DNA of 64,000 bases, from positions 1,116,001 to 1,180,000 of the forward strand of contig NC_018334.1 in the NCBI RefSeq assembly GCF_000234665.1, given 5' to 3'. Position numbers and translations under genes: made by a program. Position 1 is the first letter of the stretch; every line of letters begins with the position of its first letter. Below, in pieces: positions 18,397 to 29,615 of this stretch. The stretch comes from Leishmania mexicana MHOM/GT/2001/U1103. Its lineage: Eukaryota > Euglenozoa > Kinetoplastea > Trypanosomatida > Trypanosomatidae. A model generated the notes under the pieces. It was given only the letters and a program-made list of their open reading frames with translations. It did not search any database and was not told the DNA's origin.

Positions 18397-20016
18397 TTAG
18401 CTCAGCACTGCCTGCTGGAGGACAACGTTGAAGTCCACCTCGTCACCGAGGTTGTCCTCGGGGAAGTCAAAGAGCGCCTGCATGACGTCGAACCACCGCT
18501 CGCTCATCTGCAGCCACCCGTCTCCGTGGTACGGCACCCGCGTCATTTTCTGGAGGTGCATGCGGTACTCAAGCTCCATCTCGGGGAGTGGCGTCCGCGG
18601 CGGCGGCGGCAGGCGGTGCGTGATGTCCCACTTGCTCGCGTAGTGGTACCACACCTCGGCGCGGTTGCGGCGCTCGTCCTCGGGCACACGCGGTGGCGGC
18701 GGCGGCGGAAAAAAGTTCGCATGAAAATGCAGCAAGTCGCTAAGGTATTTACTCTCGCTCTTGTGGCGCCCAGAAACACCGTTTCCATGTGCACTATAAG
18801 GTGCGCGCGCCGATACCCTCGGCACCGCAGTGGTGCCGGTGCCAGCGGACACCATGAAGCCGCCGCCGTAGTTGGACGACGGCGCCAGTGCCTGGTCTTG
18901 CGGAGAGTCACCGGTGGCGTTCTGACCCTGGACGGCAAAGCTGTTGTCCTGCTTCAGGGACGGAATCGTCGGTCCACAGCGGATCTGCAGCGACTGCCCG
19001 TACCCGCCACGCTGTGGACGGCTACCGTACGAGCCACCGGCACCGCCTCGACCGCCAAATGTCTCTTCCTCTCCCGGCGGGTCGCTCAGATTCGGGTAGT
19101 TGCGCAGCGCATTCTGAGTGGTTCCTAGTGCAGTGGCGTGCGCCGGCGCGCGCGGCTGGCCTCCGTGGATGTACTCGACAAGCGAGTGCATCGCCAGCGG
19201 TAAACCTGCGGAGATGATGATGCGGTGGGCCACCTCCTCGTCCTCTAGGCGCGGTACGTACGACATCCCAGTGGAACCGCCGGAGAATACCGCGTCACTC
19301 CCAGGGCTGGCTGTACGGGTACCGCTGCGAGACACCGCAGTGGGTTCTGCTAACGCTGCACTTGGGGCGACTGAGTTTTCCTGAACCGTGTAGTAGTTCG
19401 GCTTTGGGGGCGATTGCGGCTGCCAGGGGCGTGGGAAAAACTGCGTGAGATCGTTGGTAAGCGGCGCCTCGTGAACGGTGCCAAAGCGGCTTTCGTAGCC
19501 GTAGTTAGCAGCGGCCGAGTAGCGCGCCTGCAGCGGCTGTCGCTGCGGCAGCGTCACATGCACTCCACGCGAGTCCGTGTGTAGCACTCCTTGGGGCGAG
19601 AGTGCCTGCAGAGCTGCCGCGGCCAACTCGGCAGTGTCTGGGGTATCTGGGTTGCCCTTCGCCTCGGCCTGTCCAAAGCTGTGCTGATGTGAGATGCTGT
19701 CGCCCATGAGCGGCGATCCCGTCGCAGAGGCCCACACATCACTGCGGCCGTAGCGTGTGAGAGGAGTTTGCGCTGAAGGACGGTTCGCCGCCTCCTCTTC
19801 CCAGAGAGAGCTACTACCTGGGGCTGCCCAGTCGGCGCTGCTATCGCCCCAGGCCTCTGAGAGCGTGACGATCATGGTCGGTGTGCGCACCTCACCTGGC
19901 AGGAGACTGCTTTCCCGCTTCATGTCGACGCCGTCGCCGCGGTCCAACGCTGTGATAGTCGGCCGCTCACCACCATCACCCCCCTTGTTCATCATGGCTG
20001 CGGTGCTTGTGTGCAT
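18397..20016 (-). CDS. unknown protein with conserved-looking C-terminal region
   Basis: 539 residues, start ATG at 20016. A CTTAG acceptor and a C-rich tract lie just before it, and the longer open frame (to 20358) is leader-like. The first 400 residues are Ser/Gly/Pro/Gln-rich with few hydrophobic blocks, so probably disordered. One short ordered patch (HRIIISAGLPLAMHSLVEYI) lies near the middle. The last 120 residues differ: FHANFFPPPPPPRVPEDERR is followed by an aromatic segment (EVWYHYASKWDITHRLPPPP), then MELEYRMHLQKMTRVPYHGD and GWLQMSERWFDVMQALFDFP, ending LQQAVLS. This end is dense in Trp, Tyr and His and is likely the functional domain, perhaps a binding module. No family recognised. 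A proline run precedes it, which is also seen in linker regions of scaffold proteins. Confidence 0.8.
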   Translation of the reverse strand: MHTSTAAMMNKGGDGGERPTITALDRGDGVDMKRESSLLPGEVRTPTMIVTLSEAWGDSSADWAAPGSSSLWEEEAANRPSAQTPLTRYGRSDVWASATGSPLMGDSISHQHSFGQAEAKGNPDTPDTAELAAAALQALSPQGVLHTDSRGVHVTLPQRQPLQARYSAAANYGYESRFGTVHEAPLTNDLTQFFPRPWQPQSPPKPNYYTVQENSVAPSAALAEPTAVSRSGTRTASPGSDAVFSGGSTGMSYVPRLEDEEVAHRIIISAGLPLAMHSLVEYIHGGQPRAPAHATALGTTQNALRNYPNLSDPPGEEETFGGRGGAGGSYGSRPQRGGYGQSLQIRCGPTIPSLKQDNSFAVQGQNATGDSPQDQALAPSSNYGGGFMVSAGTGTTAVPRVSARAPYSAHGNGVSGRHKSESKYLSDLLHFHANFFPPPPPPRVPEDERRNRAEVWYHYASKWDITHRLPPPPRTPLPEMELEYRMHLQKMTRVPYHGDGWLQMSERWFDVMQALFDFPEDNLGDEVDFNVVLQQAVLS

Positions 20017-20751
20017 GCCGGGAAAGGGACTAAGGCGGAGGGGGTCGGGGGTCGGGAGTATTTGGGTATAAGCAAGCTGAAAGCAAAGGAGAAAAACTGT
20101 GAGCACGCGGGCGAGGGGCGGAGCGGGGCAGCGGAGGAGGCGGGGCGGCGGCAACGATAATGGAAGTAAAGAGCGCAACACAGCTGCGAGAATCGCTCTC
20201 TGTTCACTTCTCTTTTCTCGCTGGTGCTGAGGACGATCAGCAGGCTTACCAGCGAAGGCGGGTGCGAATACGTGACGGCGTAGCGTCAGTAAGGACGGTC
20301 GAGGGACAAGATGGACCCGTAGAGAGTCGTCGGCGACCAGGATAATGCTGTCAAGCAAGAGGCATCATAGAAGGTTTTCAGGGAACAGAGCACCGCTGTC
20401 GGCTACACACTCGAAAGGGGAGCTCCCGTTCGCGCAGGCTTCGCTTCCCGGACAAGGTGACACCCCACAGCGCGTCGTGAGGCGCCCTGCCCCCCCCCCC
20501 TCCCGGGAGTGGGGTGGGGTGGGGCACTCTCCGTTTCCAATGAACGAACTCGTACGTGTATGTGTGGCTTAAGGGCACTTAGTCGAAGAGGCAAGAGAAT
20601 CAGCCGAGCGTCGAAAAATGCGGCGGTGCTGCGAGCAAGGAAGGAGCAGCGAGTCCTTCGCCGCTTAGCGCTCACTCCGTGTAACCGCACCAGTGTGTGC
20701 TTACCACCGGCTCAGCTTTGTGGTCCACTTTGTTGTTTCGTCTCTCTGTCT
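20017..20751. other. spacer 3' of the WD40 gene
   Basis: About 730 bases with a run of ten C at about 20491-20500 and no gene. It should hold the 3'UTR of the WD40 gene and the acceptor region of the gene ending at 18397. Confidence 0.6.
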
Positions 20752-22134
20752 TTACACACGAAGGGGATAGAGCTCCATGGCCGTCACACGTCCTTGACAG
20801 TTCGCACTCGTCACGTACTGCAGAGTCAGCCGGTCGTCCACCGTCCTCCTCGCGCACCACGCCATCACGATGCCGCTGGAGTCAATGGAGAAGATGGTGC
20901 TGCCCTGCACCTGCAACGCCTTGACGCGGTTGATGTGCCGCAACGGTTTTTTTTGGCGCGCTTCTACGTCCACTTTCACCGGCGTCGCCAACAGTGCTGC
21001 CGCCGCTGCGCGCACGCTCTCCGGATATGTCACAGAGACCGGAACCAGCCGCGCCGTCATGTTCAACGGCTTCTCGGGAGTTCCCTCAATGCGGCACACT
21101 TTAAGCGCACCCACCTCCGTGCCCACGATGAGCTCTGTCTCGGAGAAGAAGGCGACGCGGTGCATCTCGTCCGACGGCTGCGGGTTGACACAGCGAAGGC
21201 TGCAGATGGGCTTCATGACAGCAGCCTCGTAGACAACAAAGGAGAAGCGGCTAAAGACGACTAGCCGGGTGCCCTGAGGAGAGAAGAGAACACCGACGGG
21301 TTCCTCGCGTGCTGACGCAAAGACGGAAGGCCTCTGCGCCTGCTCTTGTGCGTCGTCCTGAGTCTTCTGAGAGACACTGCCAGCAGCTGCAAGAGAGGGG
21401 TTGTACTTCCACTTTGTCAGCAGCTTCGCCTTCACAAGATCGAGCACGGCAATCGCACGATCTTCTCCTACGGTGACGGCAAGAGTGCCGTGGCTGCCGG
21501 GGTGCACAGCAAGACCAACAACAGCTTTCTCGTGCACCGTGAGCGTCGTGCTGACGGACCAGTCGCGGCAGCGGTAGATCAGCAGCTGACCATCGGAACA
21601 GCCACACAGGAGGTGCTGAGAGCCATCCGCGAAGACGAGCGCGGTGACTTCAGATGGGGGTGCGATGCTGCCTAGATCAGCCAGTCGCACTGCGAGGGGC
21701 TCGCCAGCCTCCCGGATCCTCTTGCGCGCCGCAGCTGTCAGGCGCTCCTCGGCCTTGTTTGTGAAGAGAAAAACCCGCTCATCGACGCCGCTGCTGGCGA
21801 TGTAGCGCTCCGTTACTGCAACACTGTTTACACGACCGACGTGCCGCTTCACCGAGAACTTTATGTAGAATTTCTCCTTACGGTACACGAGACCAGCCAT
21901 GACGGCGTGGCAGGTACTCACAACGAGAAGGGCACTCTTGCAGGGCTCTCGATCATCGGGCGCAGGGGCGGTAGCTGAACACGTGGCGACTGCGTCAGAG
22001 GCAGCCGCCAAGGTGGGAGATGATACTGGCGCGGGTGCCGAATGCGAGGCGGTAGCGGTTTCCTTCCTTGAAGCGCGACGTGGTATCGCGTCGTGCAAAG
22101 ATTTTGACCGCGGCCGCTTCGTGAGCGTTTTCAT
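20752..22134 (-). CDS. WD40 ribosome-assembly factor of the MAK11/PAK1IP1 type
   Basis: A 460-residue protein: a basic, disordered first 70 residues (TLTKRPRSKSLHDAIPRRAS, a likely nuclear/nucleolar signal), then one beta-propeller. Blades are visible as HVGRVNSVAVTERYIASSGV, EVTALVFADGSQHLLCGCSD with GQLLIYRCRDWSV, HEKAVVGLAVHPG with TLAVTVGEDRAIAVLDLVKA, then EEPVGVLFSPQGTRLVVFSR. The order of a weakly conserved first blade, a cleft 'CGCSDGQLLIY' blade, 'HPGSHGTLAVTVGEDR' and 'LVKAKLLTKWKYN' matches MAK11 and human PAK1IP1, which act in early 60S subunit assembly in the nucleolus. A Gln/Ala-rich loop (about residues 245-270) is an insertion relative to those proteins. The ATG at 22134 follows CGCAG by two bases. 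The longer frame to 22335 runs through leader sequence. Other nucleolar WD40 proteins are an alternative. Confidence 0.82.
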   Translation of the reverse strand: MKTLTKRPRSKSLHDAIPRRASRKETATASHSAPAPVSSPTLAAASDAVATCSATAPAPDDREPCKSALLVVSTCHAVMAGLVYRKEKFYIKFSVKRHVGRVNSVAVTERYIASSGVDERVFLFTNKAEERLTAAARKRIREAGEPLAVRLADLGSIAPPSEVTALVFADGSQHLLCGCSDGQLLIYRCRDWSVSTTLTVHEKAVVGLAVHPGSHGTLAVTVGEDRAIAVLDLVKAKLLTKWKYNPSLAAAGSVSQKTQDDAQEQAQRPSVFASAREEPVGVLFSPQGTRLVVFSRFSFVVYEAAVMKPICSLRCVNPQPSDEMHRVAFFSETELIVGTEVGALKVCRIEGTPEKPLNMTARLVPVSVTYPESVRAAAAALLATPVKVDVEARQKKPLRHINRVKALQVQGSTIFSIDSSGIVMAWCARRTVDDRLTLQYVTSANCQGRVTAMELYPLRV

Positions 22135-25100
22135 TGCTGCGCTTTTATCCTCTGGTATTCGTGCGCGTGTGTGTGTGCTTGCTGGGGGAGGGGAGCCGCT
22201 TGTTGGCTGGCAACACAAGAAAAACGGAGGCAAGGAGACAGCACATGGAGGAGAGTAGATGGGCATGGTGGAGTGGGCCTGCTGCATGAAACAAACAAGG
22301 GATGTGCGTGGACGCATGCCTCGTGCTCCCCCCACCCACCCACTCGCACGGCGGGGCGTCTATCGTGTCCGCTATGCCTGTGGGGGCAGGAGGGTAGGAT
22401 GGCATCCGAACGCGTCACGAGCGGCAATGCGTCCGCTCATCCTTTCGGCTCACTGCACAAAATTTGCACAACTTTGCTCATGAGTGCAGCGCATGAGCGA
22501 ACGTGCCCGCAGAACGGGACACGGACCAGGAGAGACGAAGACACCTACACACACACAGACACGACCCCTCCCCTCCCCTCACAGCAGAGAAAACGAGAAT
22601 GACAGCGAAACGCTACACAGACGGCATGGCACACGCATCGGCGCACGAGCACTCACACCGTCGTATAGCAGCCCCGACGCCGATACACAGCGCATCGAAG
22701 AGCCAGCAACACCATACGTATATATATATATCTGTAGAGGCGGACCTCCTCGTCCAACATTCATACACAACAACAGCAACGAAGGGGGACGGCTAAAGGC
22801 ATAGAGCTGCACAAGCGTGCTCGCCTGCGCGGACACACAGGCACCTGAATCAGCCAGCCCGCTTCATCCGCTGTGATACCGCACACACTGAGACAGCACA
22901 TCTCATGGCCGCACCGAGGCCGACAAGAGAGTTTAACCATAGAAGTCGAGCCCACTGCTACGCGCGCTTCGAAAAATGAGAAATGAACGTACCGCACTGA
23001 AAAGGTGAAGCCGATGGGTGTACCAAGCATGTATGCATCGGCAAGCACAGACTAGCAAGTCTCTTGGGCACTCAAGACGAGGGTTGACAGGTGTCCATGA
23101 GTCCTCACTACGCGCCATACACCTCATTCTCCACCACTCAAGCAACACAACGACATGTAGTGGCGACGGCAGCCTCCCGCTTGCCTTTCATTCGTGGCCA
23201 TAGACCGCACGCTACACCCGACTGCCCCACCACCCGCATACACATATAAAGGCAGGCTGTAGACATTAGACTTTGTCTCATGGGTGCGCCTGCCAGTGGG
23301 CGAGAGGAGAGACGGTCCCGCTCCCTCTCTCAGCCCTGGTTCGCCGAAAAGGATCGAGTAGTAATGCGATACTACTCCACGGAGAGAACGCAACACGGTG
23401 CACAGCCACGGTTAGCGAGATGCACCAACAAAGACAAGAAGAAAAGGAAACGCTACATTTCACGCAGAAGACAGTGCAGCAAGGGTGCATCGAGTTCCCG
23501 GAATCACGGGCGAGGCATTGCGAAGTAGACGATGGGAGAGAGGGGGGGAGACACTGTCCATATGCGAGAGAAACAGAGAGAGGGAGGAAGGGAGGGAGGG
23601 AGAGAGACACGGCGTGTGTGCGTGCAATGATTTGCATGCATGTGCTAACAAGAGTCGCTCGTACGGTCCCCTCCCCCGTCAGACAGATAACACGATACAT
23701 TATGAGGGCGTGTGCAAAGAAAACAAAGCTCGAACATGCAACTGAGCAGAAAAACGAGAGCATAAAACCGCCAAAGGAGAAACGAAACCCAACGTGTCAC
23801 ACATGATCCCCCTTCCTCCCCCTCACACACACGTGCGGCCAACGGACCACGCGCAAACACACGTTCAGAGAGAGGGAGAGGGAGACAAGGAAAAGATTAC
23901 GTTTTTTTTCCAGTGTTCCCATTTCTCTGCCGCAAAACCTGAGCCCCCTCCCCCCAAAAAAACGCCACCATGCCCACCTGACCTGACATAGGCCCCCTCC
24001 CCACCTGCGTGGTGCGGTGGCAGCGGTGGACGCGCGCTGGCATCAGATGCGCCGGCTCCGTCATCTCAGCGAACGGCCTCTGCCGCATAGTCTACTCCTC
24101 CATGCGCCCCCAGAGCCGCTCCCACTGTGCCGCCCGCCACCCTGCTGTGCATCCCTCCTCGGGCTGACACGCCGGCTCCGCACACCAGCACGCAGCGTGA
24201 AAACCGGGTGGTGATGCCTTCAAGCTGTGTTGACAGCCTGCTACTAGCATGGATGGCACAAGTATGCTCACTGTCGCAGGTCACTCCCACGCAACGCCAT
24301 CCAGGACCTGACTGCCGACATCCGTTGTGATACATCGCTCTGGCCTCCCCCGAGCTGTAGGTGCTTGACCCTGTCACCACCAGAGATGGCTCAGTATAGA
24401 CAGGGATACGAGGTGGGGGGTGGGTGGGCTGCTCGGCTTCTTCCCAGAGACTGCGGGTGGTGGTTCCTTGCGACACCACGTCCGGCGGGGTCTCCGACTC
24501 ATGAAGATGGGTGTGAGAGACGAAAAAAGAAAACAATCAAAACCGAAAAGCGGAGTGTGTGCGCACGCAGCTGGATGAAGTGGTAAGCAACGACCACACA
24601 CAAGGCAACTCCCAAAAAACAAAATCGGCAGAGTACAAGACGAGTGCAAACTCGCAGGCGACACTCCATCCGCTGCCGTGAAAGGCGCCATCCTCCTACC
24701 GACAAAAAAAGCACAGACACGCACACACACACTCACTCACTGACACTGACACTGACACAGAGAAAAATGAAGAGGGGCACACCGAACGTATGGGGGCAGA
24801 ACAGCACCACACACACCCATGTACGCGGCAAAGCACAGTCCCCTCTACACTGGCGACGGCTGGGGAGGGGGGAAAAGGTCGCTGTATATCCTTTATGTGT
24901 CTTCAGACCAACAGAACACACTGCCATAGAACGGGATGGATGAGGGAAGGGAATAAAGTGCCTAGGGACGGTGGCGTCAAGGTGACTGCGCGGCCGTACT
25001 GGGGCGGCTCTGTCGCGTGCGAGGCCCTCGCCGATAACGTGCCGACGAGCAAAGTTAGCGGTATCAGAATCAGCAGGGATTTCTGGATCCGTTTTCCTGT

Positions 25101-27173
25101 TCTCTTTGCTGTAAGATGTTGGTGAGGGGGACGGTGCGGGTATGCGTTGTACCGAGCACTTCGACGTGAGGCACACGTATGCCCCCCTCCCCCCTCACAC
25201 ACACACAGCACTCCGGTCTCGACAGTGACGGTGAAGAAGTGTTGAGCGACTTGAGCAAAAGAGTTTCAAAAAAAAAGAGAGGAGAGGAGAGGCATCGGAG
25301 CGACGAGGAAAACCCGGGGGAAGGGATGATTTGATGTGTGGGGGGGAGGGAGAGAAAAGGATGAAGAAGCATCGAAACGCGAAAGGGGGGAGGAGGGAGA
25401 CCGGGGAGAGAGGGAGAGCGCGTCTGTTGCGCAAGGAATATACGCGAGGAAGAAAAACATTTTTTTCTTTGTTTTTCGTCGTGTGAAGAATGCAAATCGG
25501 AAAGAGTGACTACGACCGAGCACGGCGAACGCAAAAAAAAAGGGCGACGAAGTGCCGCACCACGACGATTGAAAGGGAACACGCACACACAAGCATACAG
25601 GGAAGGGGGCAAGAGGGGGAGGAGGAGAGCCTTTGAGGAAGGACGAAGGCGAAGGCGAAATAAATAAATAAACGGATCAAATACCCAGCAGCGTTACGCA
25701 CATCGGAGAGGAAAGAAGAGGTATGCCCTCCCTCCCCCCTCCCCCTTATGTGCTGCGCAGTTTCCATTCCATGCTGCTCGTCAGGGCGACAGAAAAACAA
25801 AATCTGGCAAAGTTCGGAGTATATAACTGCATGCGCACTTGTGCGAGGGCGGTATCGGAGAGCATACACGACGCTCTAGTGGGGAAAAAAAGGCATGGGA
25901 ACATTAGGAAACGAACAGCGTGGAGGGTGCTCATGAGCCTTGACAGAGAGGCCCAACACGTGAACGCCGCATCGGTCTTCCCTTTTTCCGTGGGCCTCTC
26001 GTTGTTTGTGTGCGTCCACTGTGCAACCACAGAACCGCAGCGGCACCGCTGATCTCCATCAGGAACGGACCAGCGCTCCGGTGGCACGTAAGACCTTCTC
26101 CAGCACCGGGATACGACGACAGCACAACCACCGTAAAGGCAAACGGAGATGCAGAAGTGCTAGCCCGCTTTCCCTTTTACAGCCACGCCTTGGGGGGGCC
26201 GCTGTTAACTGTCCAAGTGTGCGGGCTGCAAGGAACGGAGAGGAGAGCGCACAGTACCGCACTCCGCACGCACACGCGCTGACAGAAAAGCGAAGGAGGG
26301 GGAGAAACACATAATAATACTAAAACAAGAGGCGTACGCAATCCACCACGTTCGTGCCCCACGTGCTCAGAGGGGACGGTAATCGTAGGTGATCGTGTGC
26401 GCAAGTAGCTGCAGTGCGACGCACGCTGGCCAATCTGCGGTGGCAAAGGAGCAGGTGAGGCACTGAACTATGCTTTTTTTTAACAAGGAATTCATTCATT
26501 TCAAAGCACTGCAAACGTGTCCGTACGGGGAGGACTGCAGGGAGGCATGCCTTCTTGCCTGTCCCGCCTCTCCCCCTTTCTTTTTCAATCCTGCGCCAAT
26601 CCCCACGGTCTTACGACGGTGCAGACTGGGGAGGAGAGGATTCGGGAGGGGGCGAGGAGGGGAGGGAGGCAGCTCCTCTAGAGCCGCAGCCGGACCCTTA
26701 TTAACAGAAGAACGGAACAGTATAACGGAACACCCAAGGGGGTGGGGGTTGCGGAAGAGAAAGAAGGCACTGAGCAGGAAAGGGCTACTCAGAGAGTGGT
26801 GAGCGGAGCATCGGCCCCACGACTACGGGGAAAAAAACGAAATCCGCGAAAGAAGCCCATAAAATCACCATCAAAACAAAGAATGTCCCCGACACGAAAA
26901 AAAAATAATGTGCGTCGTCGTACCCCCGCCCCGCCCCCCCCTCCCAACGCGGTGGGGAGCTGAAGGCGCAAGCATGAATGGAGGAGACGACAGACCGCCG
27001 TGAACGGAAGACATCCGCGCGCTCCCCCCGCAAGGAAACAAAAAAGGGGAAGAAAACGAAACCCATGAAACACTTCGGCACACACCTCCTTAGCAGAGGC
27101 AAACACGCGGTGTTCGCCCTCACACCCTATTCGCACAGCTATCCTTGCTGAGGTACAGAATCTTCAGACGTCT
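22135..27173. other. 5-kb spacer between the Ser-rich gene and the WD40 gene
   Basis: No convincing gene. Seen: a C-rich run at 22327-22345 (a quadruplex motif on the minus strand), a (TA)n tract at about 22718-22732, (GA)n and GGGA repeats at 23570-23605, and the SIDER-like copy at 23922-24459. Also present are a (CA)/(CT) tract at 24718-24760, purine-rich blocks at 25270-25410 and 26620-26680, and several A8-A9 runs. This stretch should hold a long 3'UTR of the gene ending at 27174. Confidence 0.55.
23922..24459 (+). repeat. SIDER-like retroposon, plus orientation, member of an inverted pair
   Basis: About 490 bases are almost identical, in reverse orientation, to 36587-37074. For example, both copies encode the same shadow peptide TQRENRVVMPSSCVDSLLLA. 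This copy carries 49 extra bases near its start, bounded by gccccctcccc on both sides. It ends near a strong G-run motif (ggtggggggtgggtgggc at 24412-24429) and is followed by A-rich sequence at 24518-24550, as expected for the 3' end of a retroposon. It shares core blocks with the copies at 692 and 5357. Confidence 0.65.
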
Positions 27174-29615
27174 CTACTTGGACGACGTCGGGTGCATTGT
27201 CACGGGTTCCTCCTCTAGGTCATGTACAGTCGACATCATACGTTCTGCTTGGCGCTTCTTGCGTGCGATACCAAGGACCTCTCCAGAATCAGTGGTGCTG
27301 CGTGCCGAGTGCACTGACCACGACGCACTGCGCTGTATCAAGAAGGGGTTCGTGCCTTCGTCCACGGAGTAGTCTAGCGAGGGGCACGAGCGACTCATGA
27401 TGGCATTGCTAGACTCTCCCGGCAAGCGCATCTCCGTGCCGCTTCGCCCACCAAGGCTGCGCAAGGACTTCTCGGTGGAGCTCTCTGTCGTGACGCACAG
27501 CCCCTCCATCCCGATAGAGCGATGAAAACCGGTGAACCCGGCGAGCCTATGCTGCGTCCTCCAAGCGCCACCACCACTTCCCACCGTTATGAGCTTTTCG
27601 GGAGTCACGCTGAAGCTGGCAGAGCTGCTTGCCGTTCCACTGGGGCTCCACACCTGCGCCGTGCCTGGAACCGTGATTTGATCGTGTTGTAACGGCGGCA
27701 CTGGCACGGCAGTCTTCAGAAGCGCTTGCGTCGCAGGACCGCTGACACTGGTACGACTTGGCGGCACATCTCGACGAGGCGAAAAGGGCACCATCGCCAT
27801 CTGCATCTCTGTGGCGCTCAAGGGCTTCACTTGGCCCTCCAGGTAGCGCCGTCGCAGAAACGGCTGCTGGTGTCGTTCGTTGTACGAGGGCGGAGAGACT
27901 GTGAAGGTGGACGTGGTGCTGTTTGGTGCCCTGGAGGGATTCAGCTGTTGCTGAAGCGGCTGCGGCGGCTGAGAGGTGACTAAGGAGTGGCAACTGCTCT
28001 CATCATCCTCTGTGTGCGTTGCGGATGGTGCTCCAGTCAACGATGTGGCGGTTGCCTTCTGTTTCTGCACCTCTGTGCTCGCCCCTGATGTCACAGGAGG
28101 AGAGGATGATGTCCATGATCCAACCACATCCGTCTCAAAGTATGGAGCTGCGATGCTTGTTGACCGAGAGTTGTTCCACTTTCGCGGATCCTTGCGGCGC
28201 GGCTTGCGGGACGTCGACTGCGGTGCGTGACCGGCGGGTGGCTCCGGCTTGTCGACGGAGCCCAGACTACATGCCGTTCCCTTCGGCTCTGTGGAAGCAC
28301 CACTGAGCATCTTGGGCAGGAGAGATGGCTGTCTCGGTGCCACCGACGTGGCGGTACTGTTCGTTGATGACACAGCTGCGAATCCCTTGGTGCCCACGGT
28401 GCCTCCTCCCTCGGACGCCGGCCGTCTTGGAAGGCTGGAGAAGTGGCGGCTCCCATTTATCTCTGCTGTGGTCGTGGGTGCGACGTCGTCTCTCTTGAGC
28501 ACTGGTGAGCGGCTTTGGCTTGCCTTGTTGCTCTCCAGCGCCACCGTGCCAAGGTCGTAGAAAGGCGAGCAGCCACTGGGCCCGAGCCCGTTTCCGGATG
28601 ACACTGACGCGAGAGAGGCGGTGTTTGCAGAAAGATACTGCGCGTCATCCTCTACGGTGCCTCTCTCGCGCGGTGACACAAACCTGCCATTCTGCGAAGT
28701 CGAGAACCCCGAAAGGTGGCCGTGCGGCTGCGCGTGCAGCGGTTCTGTAATGGTCGTGCCCCTCTCCGAAGCATCGACTCGCCGCGCTAGACCGAAAATG
28801 TTCTCGCTGGACAGACGCGAGACGGCGCCGCCTCGCGACGCCAGATGAATCGAGTCAGAGAGTCGGTGCTGCGCTGCGCTCAGTACTACGGCGCCGTCCG
28901 CGCTGCGCGTGACATGGCCGTGATCGTGCTCGTCTCCCCGAAACGTGGTTTCTAGGTAGTAGCCAGAGCCGACAGATCCTCGCACAGAACAGGACATCGA
29001 GCTCGCCGGGGCCATCAGGCTGTCGTGCACGCTGCGGCGTGAGTCCACGCTACGGCCGCCGAAGCTATCGTCAGAGTTGAGAAAAGTGCGTGCCGATGCC
29101 GGAGTAAACCCTCCGCCGTCTTTCCGGGAGAGGTGACAATCGCTCAGCGCCGTACCGGACGTGGCGAAAGAGTTTGTACGGTGCGCAGACCCGAAATGCG
29201 GCTCGGTGAAAGCATCAGCCGCGATGGCGCGATCGTGGACAGTCGCCTCCCTGGCGCATGGAGCGCCGTAGAGGGTCATGCGAGAGTAGCCACAGCCGCC
29301 GTTGCTCCCTGCGTATTCGTAGAGCTGCGCTGCCGAAGACACACCTTGGTGAGTGCTTGTTCGACTGCGTGGACCTTCGCGCAAGCTTGCTGCACGCTGA
29401 TACGGGTGTGCAGCATCGTCGTGGTCGTAGAAGCCAGACGTGAACGCTGAAAAGGCCATCGCGAACCCGGCTGCGGAGCCCACCATGACAGCGGGACGAG
29501 CCGCGCTGTCACCGCTCATCGTGTACGGACCCATCATCGAGCACATGGGTGTGGCACTGCCAAACGGTTCAGCGTGCGGAGACGTCGTGGACGACGACGG
29601 AGGTGAGTACTGCAT
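27174..29615 (-). CDS. Ser-rich low-complexity protein, unknown function
   Basis: 813 residues from the ATG at 29615, rich in Ser, Thr, Gly and Pro throughout, with no membrane span or recognised domain. Short repeated themes are SRS, RS and phospho-site-like SP/TP pairs. The more ordered stretches are the N-terminus (VMVGSAAGFAMAFSAFTSGF, a Gly/Ala/Phe-rich hydrophobic patch) and the basic C-terminus (GIARKKRQAERMMSTVHDLE). It may be a disordered scaffold or cytoskeletal protein; this is inference. The start is uncertain. The first AG after the pyrimidine tract is inside ATGCAG at the 29615 start. If that AG is the acceptor, translation would begin at the in-frame ATG at 29546, giving 790 residues. 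Base composition agrees with the other genes. Confidence 0.75.
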   Translation of the reverse strand: MQYSPPSSSTTSPHAEPFGSATPMCSMMGPYTMSGDSAARPAVMVGSAAGFAMAFSAFTSGFYDHDDAAHPYQRAASLREGPRSRTSTHQGVSSAAQLYEYAGSNGGCGYSRMTLYGAPCAREATVHDRAIAADAFTEPHFGSAHRTNSFATSGTALSDCHLSRKDGGGFTPASARTFLNSDDSFGGRSVDSRRSVHDSLMAPASSMSCSVRGSVGSGYYLETTFRGDEHDHGHVTRSADGAVVLSAAQHRLSDSIHLASRGGAVSRLSSENIFGLARRVDASERGTTITEPLHAQPHGHLSGFSTSQNGRFVSPRERGTVEDDAQYLSANTASLASVSSGNGLGPSGCSPFYDLGTVALESNKASQSRSPVLKRDDVAPTTTAEINGSRHFSSLPRRPASEGGGTVGTKGFAAVSSTNSTATSVAPRQPSLLPKMLSGASTEPKGTACSLGSVDKPEPPAGHAPQSTSRKPRRKDPRKWNNSRSTSIAAPYFETDVVGSWTSSSPPVTSGASTEVQKQKATATSLTGAPSATHTEDDESSCHSLVTSQPPQPLQQQLNPSRAPNSTTSTFTVSPPSYNERHQQPFLRRRYLEGQVKPLSATEMQMAMVPFSPRRDVPPSRTSVSGPATQALLKTAVPVPPLQHDQITVPGTAQVWSPSGTASSSASFSVTPEKLITVGSGGGAWRTQHRLAGFTGFHRSIGMEGLCVTTESSTEKSLRSLGGRSGTEMRLPGESSNAIMSRSCPSLDYSVDEGTNPFLIQRSASWSVHSARSTTDSGEVLGIARKKRQAERMMSTVHDLEEEPVTMHPTSSK

